Assembly (NCBI GenBank): GCA_021815785.1
Contig: JAKAZS010000022.1
Span: forward strand, 1 to 36,033
DNA: 36,033 bases
Origin: a bacterium
GTDB lineage: Bacteria > Cyanobacteriota > Vampirovibrionia > Obscuribacterales > JAKAZS01
Direction: 5' to 3'
The first letter of the stretch is position 1; every line of letters begins with the position of its first letter. The translations under genes and the position numbers were made by a program. Below are positions 6,749-15,355 of this stretch, one piece after another. A model generated the notes under the pieces. It saw only the letters and a program-made list of their open reading frames with translations. It ran no database searches and was not told the DNA's origin.

Positions 6749-8411
6749 TTTTTGGTTAATTATAATTGTTTTATACGGATTTCAGGCATACTGTTATCGA
6801 AACGTTATTCATACCATTGACGGTATTGCATATTTAGACATAGCTTACCAATTTGGTAAAGGGCATTATTTGGAATTAATTAATTCTTGTTGGTGCCCAA
6901 TGTACCCGTTTGTCCTTGGATTGGTTTTTAAAATTTTTAATGTTGGTATTTTTGATTCCGGTTTAGTATTAAAAGCAATTAACTTCTTAATTATAATAAT
7001 ATTATTTAATGCTTACCAAAAACTCATAGATACAATTTTAGCTGTTAATAAACAGCCTGCTAGCGATCATTTTAATGGCAATAACAACTTATACTCAATA
7101 GCTTTATTGTTGTTTATACTAATCAATTATCCGTTATCAGGAGTAAATTTTGATACTCCTGATAATTTAATGTTTATATTTTTGGTTTTTAACATAACTC
7201 TTTTATATAAAATAAAAAACGGTAAAACTGATTTAAAAACATTTTTATATTTAGGAATATTTTGCGGGTTAGGTTATTTAACCAAAACGATATTTCTCTT
7301 CCTTTCAATATTTTTTATCATAGCTGCTTTTATTTACTCGCGTAAAATATTAAATACCATAATCACTACAGTCGCATTTTTGCTTATTGCCTTACCCTAT
7401 ATTATAGTACTTAGTGAAAAATATCATCACATTACAATTGGTGATGTTGGCAAAGAAACTTTTATGCAATGTGTAACCGGAAAATATGCCTATCCTTACG
7501 ATAAAATCAAATTTCCCGAATTGACTGATGCACCTAAAATTCTAAATGATGAGCCCCGTGTCTATTTTTTTGATTCTAAACTCAATGTGACTGATCCAAT
7601 TTGGTATGACCGAACAGCCTGGTCAAAAGGAGCACAATTAGATATCTTTGCCGAGCATAATTTTAGAGTTTATTTTGCAAATTTATTTTATTTAATTAAT
7701 TTATTTGGTGGCAGTATCATATTGTCATATATATATGCAAAATTGGTTTTTAAAGCAAACATTATTAACCTGGGTAAATTGAAAGAAAATTTAGTATTAA
7801 TAACTCCAGGATTGATGATAATCATTATGTGTTTTTTGGGTGCTAATATAATGTATCCGTTTGAATCAAGATTAACTGCCAATGCATCGATTCTAGTTTT
7901 TTTAACATATTTAATCGTAATTGAAGTAAAAAAAATAAGTAATTATCGGAAGTATTTTAATATTATAATTTTGATTACAATACTACAATTGTTTATGAGT
8001 TTTACTAAACAAATTTATATTGACTGGCTGTTTAATAATTTATTTTCGCCATCGAGTGATAAAATTGTTGCCAAATATTTAAATAGTCTAAATATTAATA
8101 ATTTTGATCAAATTGGACTTTTAGGTTTTGAACAGATTGATGATTTATACTTAAAAAATAATCTTCAATTTAATATTTCACGAAATTATTATTTTGCATT
8201 TCTCGATAATTTAAAGATTACGGCTATTATTACCGATGCAAAAGCCTTTTTGAATTTAACCAGTCAGCAAAAAGCTGTTATTTATCAAAAATTGAAATCC
8301 GCTGGTTTAAAAGCTATAGTATTAACTGATCCTTATATTAAAGTTATAAATGATTGCGATTGGCAAAAAATTCCTCAAACCAACACCTATATCAAGCTTT
8401 TAAACAATTGA
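6735..8411 (+). CDS. GT39/GT83-like integral membrane glycosyltransferase
   Basis: A 558-residue polytopic protein with about ten membrane helices and a ~130-residue C-terminal soluble tail. After the first helix comes an Asp-containing loop (TIDGIAYLDIA, Asp29) and then CWCPMYPFVLGL. This is the ArnT/PMT-like pattern, in which the loop Asp takes part in catalysis with polyprenyl-phosphate sugar donors. A large external loop with many charged and Tyr residues spans roughly residues 235-315. Enzymes of this group transfer sugars to lipid A, proteins or other acceptors at the outer face of the inner membrane. The acceptor here is unknown. It shares 14 bases with the preceding exported-protein gene, so the two are coupled. 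The stop lies three bases from the convergent wecA-like stop. Confidence 0.8.
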   Translation: MIRNSFWLIIIVLYGFQAYCYRNVIHTIDGIAYLDIAYQFGKGHYLELINSCWCPMYPFVLGLVFKIFNVGIFDSGLVLKAINFLIIIILFNAYQKLIDTILAVNKQPASDHFNGNNNLYSIALLLFILINYPLSGVNFDTPDNLMFIFLVFNITLLYKIKNGKTDLKTFLYLGIFCGLGYLTKTIFLFLSIFFIIAAFIYSRKILNTIITTVAFLLIALPYIIVLSEKYHHITIGDVGKETFMQCVTGKYAYPYDKIKFPELTDAPKILNDEPRVYFFDSKLNVTDPIWYDRTAWSKGAQLDIFAEHNFRVYFANLFYLINLFGGSIILSYIYAKLVFKANIINLGKLKENLVLITPGLMIIIMCFLGANIMYPFESRLTANASILVFLTYLIVIEVKKISNYRKYFNIIILITILQLFMSFTKQIYIDWLFNNLFSPSSDKIVAKYLNSLNINNFDQIGLLGFEQIDDLYLKNNLQFNISRNYYFAFLDNLKITAIITDAKAFLNLTSQQKAVIYQKLKSAGLKAIVLTDPYIKVINDCDWQKIPQTNTYIKLLNN

Positions 8412-8414
8412 GCC

Positions 8415-9653
8415 TTAATCCTCAGTATTAGACTGGTCATTGTGTTCATTATGACTTGTTTGATCTTGACGTTGATGATTTCGATTTAAAACTTCAGCGA
8501 AGAAAAAAACAATACACAATACACCACAAGCCAATTTTAAAAAGTATTCTTGTTGACCAACAAAGTAACAGGCAATTAAACCACATAAACTTGAAACAAA
8601 ATAAATTAAATAGGCAACTGATTTTTGATTCAAGCCAGTATTTAATAACCGATGATGAATATGACCAGCATCAGGTGAAAAAATCGATTTACCTTTTAAT
8701 ACCCTACGTAATATCGCAAAAGTTGTATCTAAGATCGGGAAAAATAGAATTAAGCCAACCAGCATAAATGTTGGTACGATTACAGTAGCTGCTGCTGCCC
8801 CTTTAATAACACCGGTAATTGATACCGCAGCCAGGATAAAACCAGTTAAATAAGCACCAGAATCACCCATAAAAATTCGCGCCGGGTTAAAATTCCAACG
8901 CAAAAATCCCATGAGCCCACCAGCTAATATGGCTGACATTAAAGCCGCATATGGCCTGTCCAAACTTGGAGCTAGTGTAACTGACCAGATAGTTAAAGCG
9001 GAAATTGCTGATACGCCTGCAGCCAGACCATCCATACCATCAATAAGATTAACGGCGTTAGCGATGCCAACTAACCAGATAACTGATAAGGCCATGCTAA
9101 ACTGACCAAGTTCAATAGGAACACCGCCAAGTATATGAATTGGCCCAAAATCAAAATTCATATGTACTGGTATCGGAATTGATTTAATTCTAACACCCAG
9201 AGTATAAGCGACACAACCAGCCATAATTTGTACTAATAATTTTAGCTTAGCCGGTATTGATTCTAAATCATCCAATAAGCCTAAAATAAAAATAATGGTA
9301 CCACCAGCAGCTATCCCAAGCATCCCACCCTCACCAAAACGAGCATTTTTAGGAAATCTCCCGGCTATAGCTATAAGTAGCGTTAAGGTTAAAACAATAC
9401 TCATATAAATAGCCACACCACCTAAACGGGGAATTGGTGTTTTGTGAATACGTCGCTCTTCTTCAGGATTATCTACCAGCCCAAGCTTTAAAGCCCTAGC
9501 TCTAATTTCCGGGGTAAGCCACCAACTTATCGCCATTGCAATGAAGAACCCGGGGATTTGCATCGTTTCAAAATGATTTTGGCAAAAATACTGGGCTCCT
9601 ACCATACCGGAGACAAATAGAGTTGCTTGCGCAATTTTAATTATTTTTGCCAA
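8415..9653 (-). CDS. WecA/MraY-family undecaprenyl-phosphate sugar-1-phosphate transferase
   Basis: A 412-residue polytopic enzyme that loads a HexNAc-1-phosphate from a UDP-sugar onto undecaprenyl phosphate, starting surface-glycan synthesis. Hallmarks are HKTPIPRLGG (~70-79), the catalytic-type pair LGLLDDL (Asp128/129), NLIDGMDGLA (~202-211), IFMGDSG (~260-266) and HIHHRL (331-336). The HIHHRL form favours the WecA/TagO group over MraY. About ten helices are present and the last ~25 residues are a polar Gln/Asn/Asp tail. The start is probably TTG at 9653 with AGGAG about nine bases upstream; the next Met is 16 residues in. It follows glyA by 24 bases on the same strand. Together with the convergent glycosyltransferase it suggests local surface-sugar functions (inference). 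Confidence 0.9.
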   Translation of the reverse strand: MAKIIKIAQATLFVSGMVGAQYFCQNHFETMQIPGFFIAMAISWWLTPEIRARALKLGLVDNPEEERRIHKTPIPRLGGVAIYMSIVLTLTLLIAIAGRFPKNARFGEGGMLGIAAGGTIIFILGLLDDLESIPAKLKLLVQIMAGCVAYTLGVRIKSIPIPVHMNFDFGPIHILGGVPIELGQFSMALSVIWLVGIANAVNLIDGMDGLAAGVSAISALTIWSVTLAPSLDRPYAALMSAILAGGLMGFLRWNFNPARIFMGDSGAYLTGFILAAVSITGVIKGAAAATVIVPTFMLVGLILFFPILDTTFAILRRVLKGKSIFSPDAGHIHHRLLNTGLNQKSVAYLIYFVSSLCGLIACYFVGQQEYFLKLACGVLCIVFFFAEVLNRNHQRQDQTSHNEHNDQSNTED

Positions 9654-9677
9654 AATTTTAGGCTCCTACATCTAGTT

Positions 9678-10976
9678 TTAGGGCTTAATTGAAGCTTTGC
9701 GCTCAAGTAAAAAATTTTCATAAATCGGGAAATCAGCTGTTAATTCTTTTACACAAGCTAAAGTCTTGTTATGAATGGTTTGATCCGTTAAATTATATAA
9801 TTTATTGGCAATCAATTCGGCAATCAGCTTCATTTGAGGTTCTTGCATACCTCTAGTCGTTACAGCAGGAGTACCAACTCTAATACCACTAGTTATAAAT
9901 GGCTTTTGCGGATCGTTCGGAACGGCATTTTTATTTACAGTAATATTAACGCTTTCAAGCGCTTCACTAGCGATTTTGCCAGTAACCGGCGTATTTCTTA
10001 AGTCAATCGTCATTAGATGATTATCGGTTCCACCCGAAACAATATTAAACCCATTACTCAGGAAAGTTTTGGCTAAATATTTAGCATTAGTTACAATTTG
10101 CTGTTGATAATTAATAAAGTCTGATTGACCGGCTTCATAAAAGGCTTGCGCCTTAGCCGCAATTACATGCATTAGTGGACCACCTTGCAGTCCAGGGAAA
10201 ACAGCTTTGTCAATTTTAGCCCCAAATTCTTCCTGGCACATGACTACGCCACCACGAGGCCCTCTTAAAGTTTTGTGGGTAGTCGAAGTAACAAAATGCG
10301 CATGGGGAAATGGATTTGGATGTAACTTGGCAATAATCAAACCAGCAATATGAGCAATATCAGCCATTAGATAAGCATTGACTTCATCGGCTATTTTGCG
10401 AAATTTTTCAAAATCAATGATTCTTGGATAATTACTAGCGCCAGCAATAATTATTTTCGGTTTTACAGTTTTAGCTATAGCTAAAACTTCGTCATAGTCA
10501 ATAAGACCGGATTGAGGATTTACACCATAAAAGTGTGACTTAAACCAGTGCCCTGAAATGTTAACTTTGCTGCCATGGGTTAAATGACCACCTTGATCGA
10601 GAGCCATACCTAAAATACAGTCATTAGGCTCAAGCGCAGCATAGTATACAGCCAAATTAGCCGATGCACCACTATGAGGCTGCACATTAGCGTATGGAGC
10701 ATTAAACAATGCTTTTAAACGGTCAATGGCAATTTTTTCTACCATATCAACATATTCACAACCTCCATAATAACGTTTACTCGGTAAACCTTCAGCATAT
10801 TTGTTGGTCAGAATTGAACCTTGGGCTTCAAGAACGCCATAACTTACAAAATTTTCGGAGGCAATTAATTCAATTGAATTTTGTTGTCTGATTAATTCTA
10901 AATTAAGCGCATTTGCTAAAATTGGGTCAATATGTTTAAACATATGGCTATTGTTAAATTTTTGTGAATTATCCAT
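9678..10976 (-). CDS. glyA: Serine hydroxymethyltransferase
   Basis: A cytosolic PLP enzyme converting serine plus tetrahydrofolate to glycine plus 5,10-methylene-THF, the main source of one-carbon units. The 432 residues cover the whole family: [10 protein letters not shown] near residue 36, [18 protein letters not shown] (57-74), [10 protein letters not shown], the PLP-proximal [12 protein letters not shown], and the PLP-lysine motif [14 protein letters not shown] with Lys235. The C-terminal domain includes [15 protein letters not shown] few extra residues precede the usual start; a second Met at residue 12 is a possible alternative. It is flanked on the same strand by recO upstream and the wecA-like gene downstream. 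Confidence 0.98.
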   Translation of the reverse strand: MDNSQKFNNSHMFKHIDPILANALNLELIRQQNSIELIASENFVSYGVLEAQGSILTNKYAEGLPSKRYYGGCEYVDMVEKIAIDRLKALFNAPYANVQPHSGASANLAVYYAALEPNDCILGMALDQGGHLTHGSKVNISGHWFKSHFYGVNPQSGLIDYDEVLAIAKTVKPKIIIAGASNYPRIIDFEKFRKIADEVNAYLMADIAHIAGLIIAKLHPNPFPHAHFVTSTTHKTLRGPRGGVVMCQEEFGAKIDKAVFPGLQGGPLMHVIAAKAQAFYEAGQSDFINYQQQIVTNAKYLAKTFLSNGFNIVSGGTDNHLMTIDLRNTPVTGKIASEALESVNITVNKNAVPNDPQKPFITSGIRVGTPAVTTRGMQEPQMKLIAELIANKLYNLTDQTIHNKTLACVKELTADFPIYENFLLERKASIKP

Positions 10977-11047
10977 TTTTACACCATTACAACTTGAGTA
11001 ATCTATTAGTTATATTTTAATCTAAAATTTAAAAAAATTAAATAATT

Positions 11048-11860
11048 CTAGGCTAAAACCTCAAAACCGTTAAATTTTTTACCTATTTTAAATTCAAGAA
11101 AATTTTTATATAACTGATATGTTCGAATCAACTGAATTTCGTTAACATTTTCGGTTGTAACCAAAATATCAGGGCTAGCTTCATTGAGCTTGTTAATTTG
11201 TTTTAAAATCATTGGTGTTATATGGGTATAATTACCCATCACTAGATTTGATGCAGTATAAGTGGATTTAACTTCATAGGCATTAATATTTTCCTTAAGA
11301 AAATTTTTACGGTTAAATTGACAATTCTTACAAATTACACCACCTAATTCATAATGAAATAAAGCTAGATTATGATCATTAATTCGAGCTTGACATACTA
11401 CACAACTACTTAATTGTGGTTCGTAGCCTAACATCTTAGCTAAAATCATTTGAAATTTTAAGGTATACCATAATGGATAGCCATCAAGTAAGATATTTAA
11501 ACTGCTCAGGAGTAAATCATAGTATATTGCTGATTCTTGGGCTAACTGGTGGCCAAAAGATTTAGTTAATTCAAGATGATATAAAGCACAGCCTAATATA
11601 TTTAAATTATTACGTAATTTAATATTGGCATTAATAGTTTCCGCCTGGCTAATAATATCAATACTTTTGCCTTTTGCAACCTGTAATTTGTTTACAACTA
11701 GTAATTCAGCGCGTCCAGCAACTTTAGAACCGGGTTTGGCGGCTCCTTTAGCTACTAGTTTAGTAAGACCGACTTCTCGGGCAAATACGGTAAGCAATTT
11801 ATCGTTTTCGCCTAATCTCGTAAAAGATATATTTATAGCATTTATGTTGTAATTAACCAT
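11048..11860 (-). CDS. recO: DNA repair protein RecO
   Basis: RecO anneals complementary strands and, with RecR and RecF, loads RecA onto SSB-coated DNA. The 270 residues have an N-terminal OB fold (INISFTRLGENDKLLTVFAREVGLTKLVAKGA). A helical region follows, then a zinc site of Cys153, Cys156, Cys177 and Cys180 (SCVVCQ and VICKNCQ). The length is normal. The start at 11860 has AGGG only two bases upstream, an unusually tight spacing, and lies seven bases from the arm of a strong hairpin. Expression therefore may depend on read-through of that hairpin or a promoter inside it. glyA follows after 71 bases. Confidence 0.95.
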   Translation of the reverse strand: MVNYNINAINISFTRLGENDKLLTVFAREVGLTKLVAKGAAKPGSKVAGRAELLVVNKLQVAKGKSIDIISQAETINANIKLRNNLNILGCALYHLELTKSFGHQLAQESAIYYDLLLSSLNILLDGYPLWYTLKFQMILAKMLGYEPQLSSCVVCQARINDHNLALFHYELGGVICKNCQFNRKNFLKENINAYEVKSTYTASNLVMGNYTHITPMILKQINKLNEASPDILVTTENVNEIQLIRTYQLYKNFLEFKIGKKFNGFEVLA

Positions 11861-11866
11861 ATCCCT

Positions 11867-11908
11867 AAAAGAAAGCTTAGTTCTTATTTTAAGTCTAAGC
11901 TTTCTTTT
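11867..11908 (-). terminator. Hairpin terminator after gnd (14-bp perfect stem)
   Basis: Arms at 11867-11880 and 11895-11908 are perfectly complementary over 14 bases (AAAAGAAAGCTTAG and CTAAGCTTTCTTTT) around a 14-base loop. The hairpin lies 45 bases after the gnd stop. On the minus strand the 3' arm ends in TTTCTTTT, which can act as the U-rich tract while the core AAGCTTAG stem forms. It is likely the end of the zwf-opcA-pgl-gnd transcript. Its position right in front of recO is notable. Confidence 0.75.
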
Positions 11909-11952
11909 AAATATTTAGTTAATTTATATATGCTAGTGTTGAGAAATATAAA

Positions 11953-13395
11953 TTATTTATGGACTTCTGTTTTAATAAATTCATTCCACTGCGTATGCAC
12001 AAAACCCAATTCAGGTTTGTCAATTCTTTCATAGGTATGGGCACCAAAAAAGTCGCGTTGAGCCTGAGTAAGATTTTGGGGCAAGGATTGACAGTGATAA
12101 CTGTCAAAGTAAGCTAGACTAGCTGCTAAAGCTGGAGTTGGTACACCCGCAAGCATAGCCTCACTAATAGCATAACGCCAGTTCTCATGTGCTTTAGTTA
12201 AAAATGAGCTAAAATCAGGATCGAGCATTAAATTAGGCAAATCATTTTGACGACTAAAAGCATTGCGGATTTTTTCTAATAATTGAGCCCGAATAATACA
12301 GCCGCCTTTCCAGATTCTGGCGGTTTGCGCAAGATCAATATTCCATTGATAATGAAGTGAACCTTGATGAATTAACGACATACCTTGTGCATAACTGCAA
12401 ATCTTGCTTGCATATAAAGCATCATGAAGCGCTTCAAGTAATTTAGGCTTATTATCAACTGAATATTTGGTATTTATATTATAGATTTTGCTGGCTATCG
12501 TTCTTTCAGCTTTCATTGAAGATAATAGTCTAGCGGTAAGTGCAGCATCAATTGTCGGAACTGGTATACCAAGATCCAAAGCTGATTCACCCGTCCATTT
12601 GCCGGTTCCTTTTTGTCCAGCTTTATCAACGATTAAATCAACCAGGTTTTTGTGCGTATCAATATCCTTAACACTTAATACTTTAGCAGTAATTTCAATT
12701 AGATAAGAATCTAAAATACCTTTATTCCATTGTTCAAATATTTTAGCAATTTCGTCAGCTTCTAGTTTTAAAGCTTTGCGCATAATGTCGTATACTTCGG
12801 CAATGAGTTGCATGTCACCATATTCAATACCGTTATGTACCATTTTAACGAAATGGCCAGCGCCATCACTTCCTAAGTAAGTAACGCAGGGACCGTCATT
12901 GACTTTGGCTGCAATAGCCTCCCAAATAGGCTTTAGTGACTCGTAGGCTTTTTTATCACCACCAGGCATAAGCGAAGGCCCCCACAAAGCTCCTTCTTCA
13001 CCGCCGGATACACCAGAGCCAATAAAATAAATTCCTTTGTCCTTTAGAGCTTTTTCACGTTTTTGGGTATCCGTAAAATGAGAATTGCCCCCATCAATTA
13101 TGATATCACCAGATTCAAGATAAGGCAAAAGATTATCAATAGTCTGATCGACTGGACTGCCAGCCTTAACCAATAAAATAACTTTACGTGGGCGCGCTAA
13201 AGAAGCTACAAAAGATTTATCATCATATGTTGCGACTACATTTTTACCTTTGGCAGATCCATTAACAAAGGCATCAATTTTATCAGTACTACGATTAAAA
13301 ATCGATATTTTATAGCCATTTCTTTCGATATTTAGAGCCAAATTTTCACCCATTACTCCTAGACCTATTAAACCAATATCTGATAAATTAGACAT
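11953..13395 (-). CDS. gnd: 6-phosphogluconate dehydrogenase (decarboxylating)
   Basis: A cytosolic enzyme oxidising 6-phosphogluconate to ribulose 5-phosphate and CO2 with NADP. The 480-residue length is that of the long (dimeric) form. Motifs are the dinucleotide fold GLIGLGVMGENLALNIERNGY, the substrate site VSGGEEGALWGPSLMPGG, HFVKMVHNGIEYGDMQ with the catalytic Lys, and KWTGESALDLGIPVPTIDAAL. The C-terminal region includes FFGAHTYERID. Its ATG immediately follows the pgl stop (TAAATG) with GGAGG eight bases upstream, so translation is coupled. It is the last gene of the oxidative pentose phosphate operon. Confidence 0.98.
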   Translation of the reverse strand: MSNLSDIGLIGLGVMGENLALNIERNGYKISIFNRSTDKIDAFVNGSAKGKNVVATYDDKSFVASLARPRKVILLVKAGSPVDQTIDNLLPYLESGDIIIDGGNSHFTDTQKREKALKDKGIYFIGSGVSGGEEGALWGPSLMPGGDKKAYESLKPIWEAIAAKVNDGPCVTYLGSDGAGHFVKMVHNGIEYGDMQLIAEVYDIMRKALKLEADEIAKIFEQWNKGILDSYLIEITAKVLSVKDIDTHKNLVDLIVDKAGQKGTGKWTGESALDLGIPVPTIDAALTARLLSSMKAERTIASKIYNINTKYSVDNKPKLLEALHDALYASKICSYAQGMSLIHQGSLHYQWNIDLAQTARIWKGGCIIRAQLLEKIRNAFSRQNDLPNLMLDPDFSSFLTKAHENWRYAISEAMLAGVPTPALAASLAYFDSYHCQSLPQNLTQAQRDFFGAHTYERIDKPELGFVHTQWNEFIKTEVHK

Positions 13396-14181
13396 TTAAA
13401 TTTCCTCCGTTGACTTTATGCTTTTAAAATTGGCAGCTGCTAATGTATCGGTATACCAAATTATATTTTGGTTATGGTTATTAGAGACATTTGCAGCTGG
13501 ATACTTTAATTCCTTGCCTCTAAAAATAACTTCAGGTAATATGTCAGTTTTACTTTTACCAGTTACCACAAAAATTTGATAATCAGCGTTATTGATAACT
13601 GGATAAGTTAGGGTCAATCTGGTAGCATTAAATTTTTCAATATAATTAGCTACAAATAAATTGTGCGATTCTTGTAAAGCTTGTGAATCCGGAAACAACG
13701 AAGCCGTATGACCATCAGGGCCAAGACCTAACAACACTAGATCAAATTTCGGGAAATCATTATTACTCAAGTTAAAAAATGTCTTAATTTGATCTGCGTA
13801 AAATTTAGCTGCCTTTTCGGGGTTTTCATCCTGATATTTTGTCGTGAAAAAATTTTCCTTTGGTATTAAATTGTTCGAAAGCAATGTCTGATTAATCATC
13901 TTAGCATTTGATTCAATACTATCATTACTCACACATCTTTCATCGCCAAGAAAAAAATAAACATTTTGCCATGGTATTAACCTGGCCTCAGGATGAGCGA
14001 CTAAATTGCTATAAAGCAGCTTTGGGGTACTGCCACCGGATAAAGCAATAGAACAGATACCATTTTTTGCTAGCGCTGCAGTTACAATACCAAGGATTTT
14101 AGTGGTTAAATTATTAATCAATTCATTTTCAGAATCAAAAATTAAAACCGAATTATTGGTGTAAATAATTTCATTAGGCAT
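13396..14181 (-). CDS. pgl: 6-phosphogluconolactonase
   Basis: Hydrolyses 6-phosphogluconolactone to 6-phosphogluconate, the second step of the oxidative pentose phosphate path. The 261-residue protein belongs to the DevB/SOL family. It shows ALSGGSTPKLLYSNL near residue 46, VYFFLGDERCVSND near residue 75, and the active-site loop LVLLGLGPDGHTASLFP near residue 152. The start ATG overlaps the end of opcA by eight bases and has GGAG seven bases upstream. gnd follows directly. Gene order is the order of the reactions, apart from opcA. Confidence 0.95.
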   Translation of the reverse strand: MPNEIIYTNNSVLIFDSENELINNLTTKILGIVTAALAKNGICSIALSGGSTPKLLYSNLVAHPEARLIPWQNVYFFLGDERCVSNDSIESNAKMINQTLLSNNLIPKENFFTTKYQDENPEKAAKFYADQIKTFFNLSNNDFPKFDLVLLGLGPDGHTASLFPDSQALQESHNLFVANYIEKFNATRLTLTYPVINNADYQIFVVTGKSKTDILPEVIFRGKELKYPAANVSNNHNQNIIWYTDTLAAANFKSIKSTEEI

Positions 14182-15355
14182 TATGCGACTCCATTAAAAC
14201 TTTTAACAGATCAATAACTTGATTTAAGGTTTTTAAGCAAGTATGATCATGATTCGAATTAAGTAATTCTTGAATAATTAAATTATTATTCAAACAGATT
14301 TTGCTTAATGATTGCTCATTAGCAAAAGTTGTTTTAATCTCATTGTTAGATACCTCGTATTCGATATTTTTCTCATCGTTATTGTGTTCAAAAAATATGG
14401 ATATTTTAACAATGTTATTGTCACAAGCTTTAGGGTTTGGGACGCAAGAAAAGTAAATGGGCAATTCATGATTTATATATTGGTTAACTGGTTCAATTCT
14501 GTCAAAAATTAAACACAAGTCAGTAGCTTCGATTTTTCGGACAAATTTCAAGTTTAATAATGTTGTAAACCAGGTTGCTAAATATAAAGCTTCATAACTG
14601 TAGTTAAATTTTGCTGGTTTATTATTAATTATTCTTACACTGGTAAATTTTATACTATCACTTTTAAAAAAGGCATCTAATGAATAAGCAATAGATTTGC
14701 GCCAGGGTAATAATCTTGTAGCTGTTAAATCAATGACTGGTAGTTTTAAACAGTCTTTGAATTCATAGAGGTTTTCTGCTGAGGAATTAAAAATTTTTGC
14801 CGTATCAATAATTAAGGTATCAATAAAATAGCCAAATGGCTGAAAGTATTGTTGGCTAAACGTGTTACTATGCCACCACATAATTACCGGTAAATCTTGG
14901 AGAATAAGACTAGCTATTGCCGAAGCCATTTCCAGAGAATGCTTTAGGAAGTTTTGAGCGCTAGCATTACTATAAGCCTGTTTCAGGGTAATTTGTTCCG
15001 AACATACTTGTTTTTTATGATTACTATCAGTCACATGACAACGAGCCGAAGCATAGGCTTCAAAACTATCGTCACAAGCCGGGGCGCAAATTGCAAGAAT
15101 AGCTCGACAAGGGCTATACAGCATAATATTATCAATAAGATCAGCTAAATTATCTTCATTCTTAAAGTCGTCGGATAAAATAATCAAGTTGTTAGAACAG
15201 GCTCTAGTTGTACTTAACTGATTATTGTTGTTATTATCCTGGGCTTCAATCCAAAACTGTCTAAGTTCTTGATTTATGGCCTGGATATCAAATTTCAAGA
15301 ATTTACCATGTAAAAACTCATTGATTTGTGGATTAGTTGTTTTAGCCATTTTCAT
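14174..15355 (-). CDS. opcA: Glucose-6-phosphate dehydrogenase assembly protein OpcA
   Basis: OpcA is an accessory protein that supports assembly and redox control of glucose-6-phosphate dehydrogenase, known from cyanobacteria and actinobacteria. The 393-residue protein shows the family pattern: an N-terminal segment, an RAILAICAP stretch, the conserved LPVIMWWHSNTF near residue 160, and DLTATRLLPWRKSIAYSLDAFF. Its place between zwf and pgl is the strongest support. I chose the ATG at 15355, which shares one base with the zwf stop (TAATG) and has GGAG ten bases upstream. The frame runs five codons further to a TTG that lacks its own ribosome site. OpcA outside its usual phyla is a useful taxonomic hint. 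Confidence 0.9.
   Translation of the reverse strand: MKMAKTTNPQINEFLHGKFLKFDIQAINQELRQFWIEAQDNNNNNQLSTTRACSNNLIILSDDFKNEDNLADLIDNIMLYSPCRAILAICAPACDDSFEAYASARCHVTDSNHKKQVCSEQITLKQAYSNASAQNFLKHSLEMASAIASLILQDLPVIMWWHSNTFSQQYFQPFGYFIDTLIIDTAKIFNSSAENLYEFKDCLKLPVIDLTATRLLPWRKSIAYSLDAFFKSDSIKFTSVRIINNKPAKFNYSYEALYLATWFTTLLNLKFVRKIEATDLCLIFDRIEPVNQYINHELPIYFSCVPNPKACDNNIVKISIFFEHNNDEKNIEYEVSNNEIKTTFANEQSLSKICLNNNLIIQELLNSNHDHTCLKTLNQVIDLLKVLMESHNA

Noticed and set aside
8456-8767. 103-codon plus-strand frame inside the wecA-like gene
   Set aside because: It is antisense to conserved WecA residues and encodes a Gln/Leu/Lys-rich sequence typical of a shadow frame.
11919-12107. 62-codon minus-strand frame at the end of gnd
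   Set aside because: It overlaps conserved Gnd C-terminal residues in another frame and has no family features.
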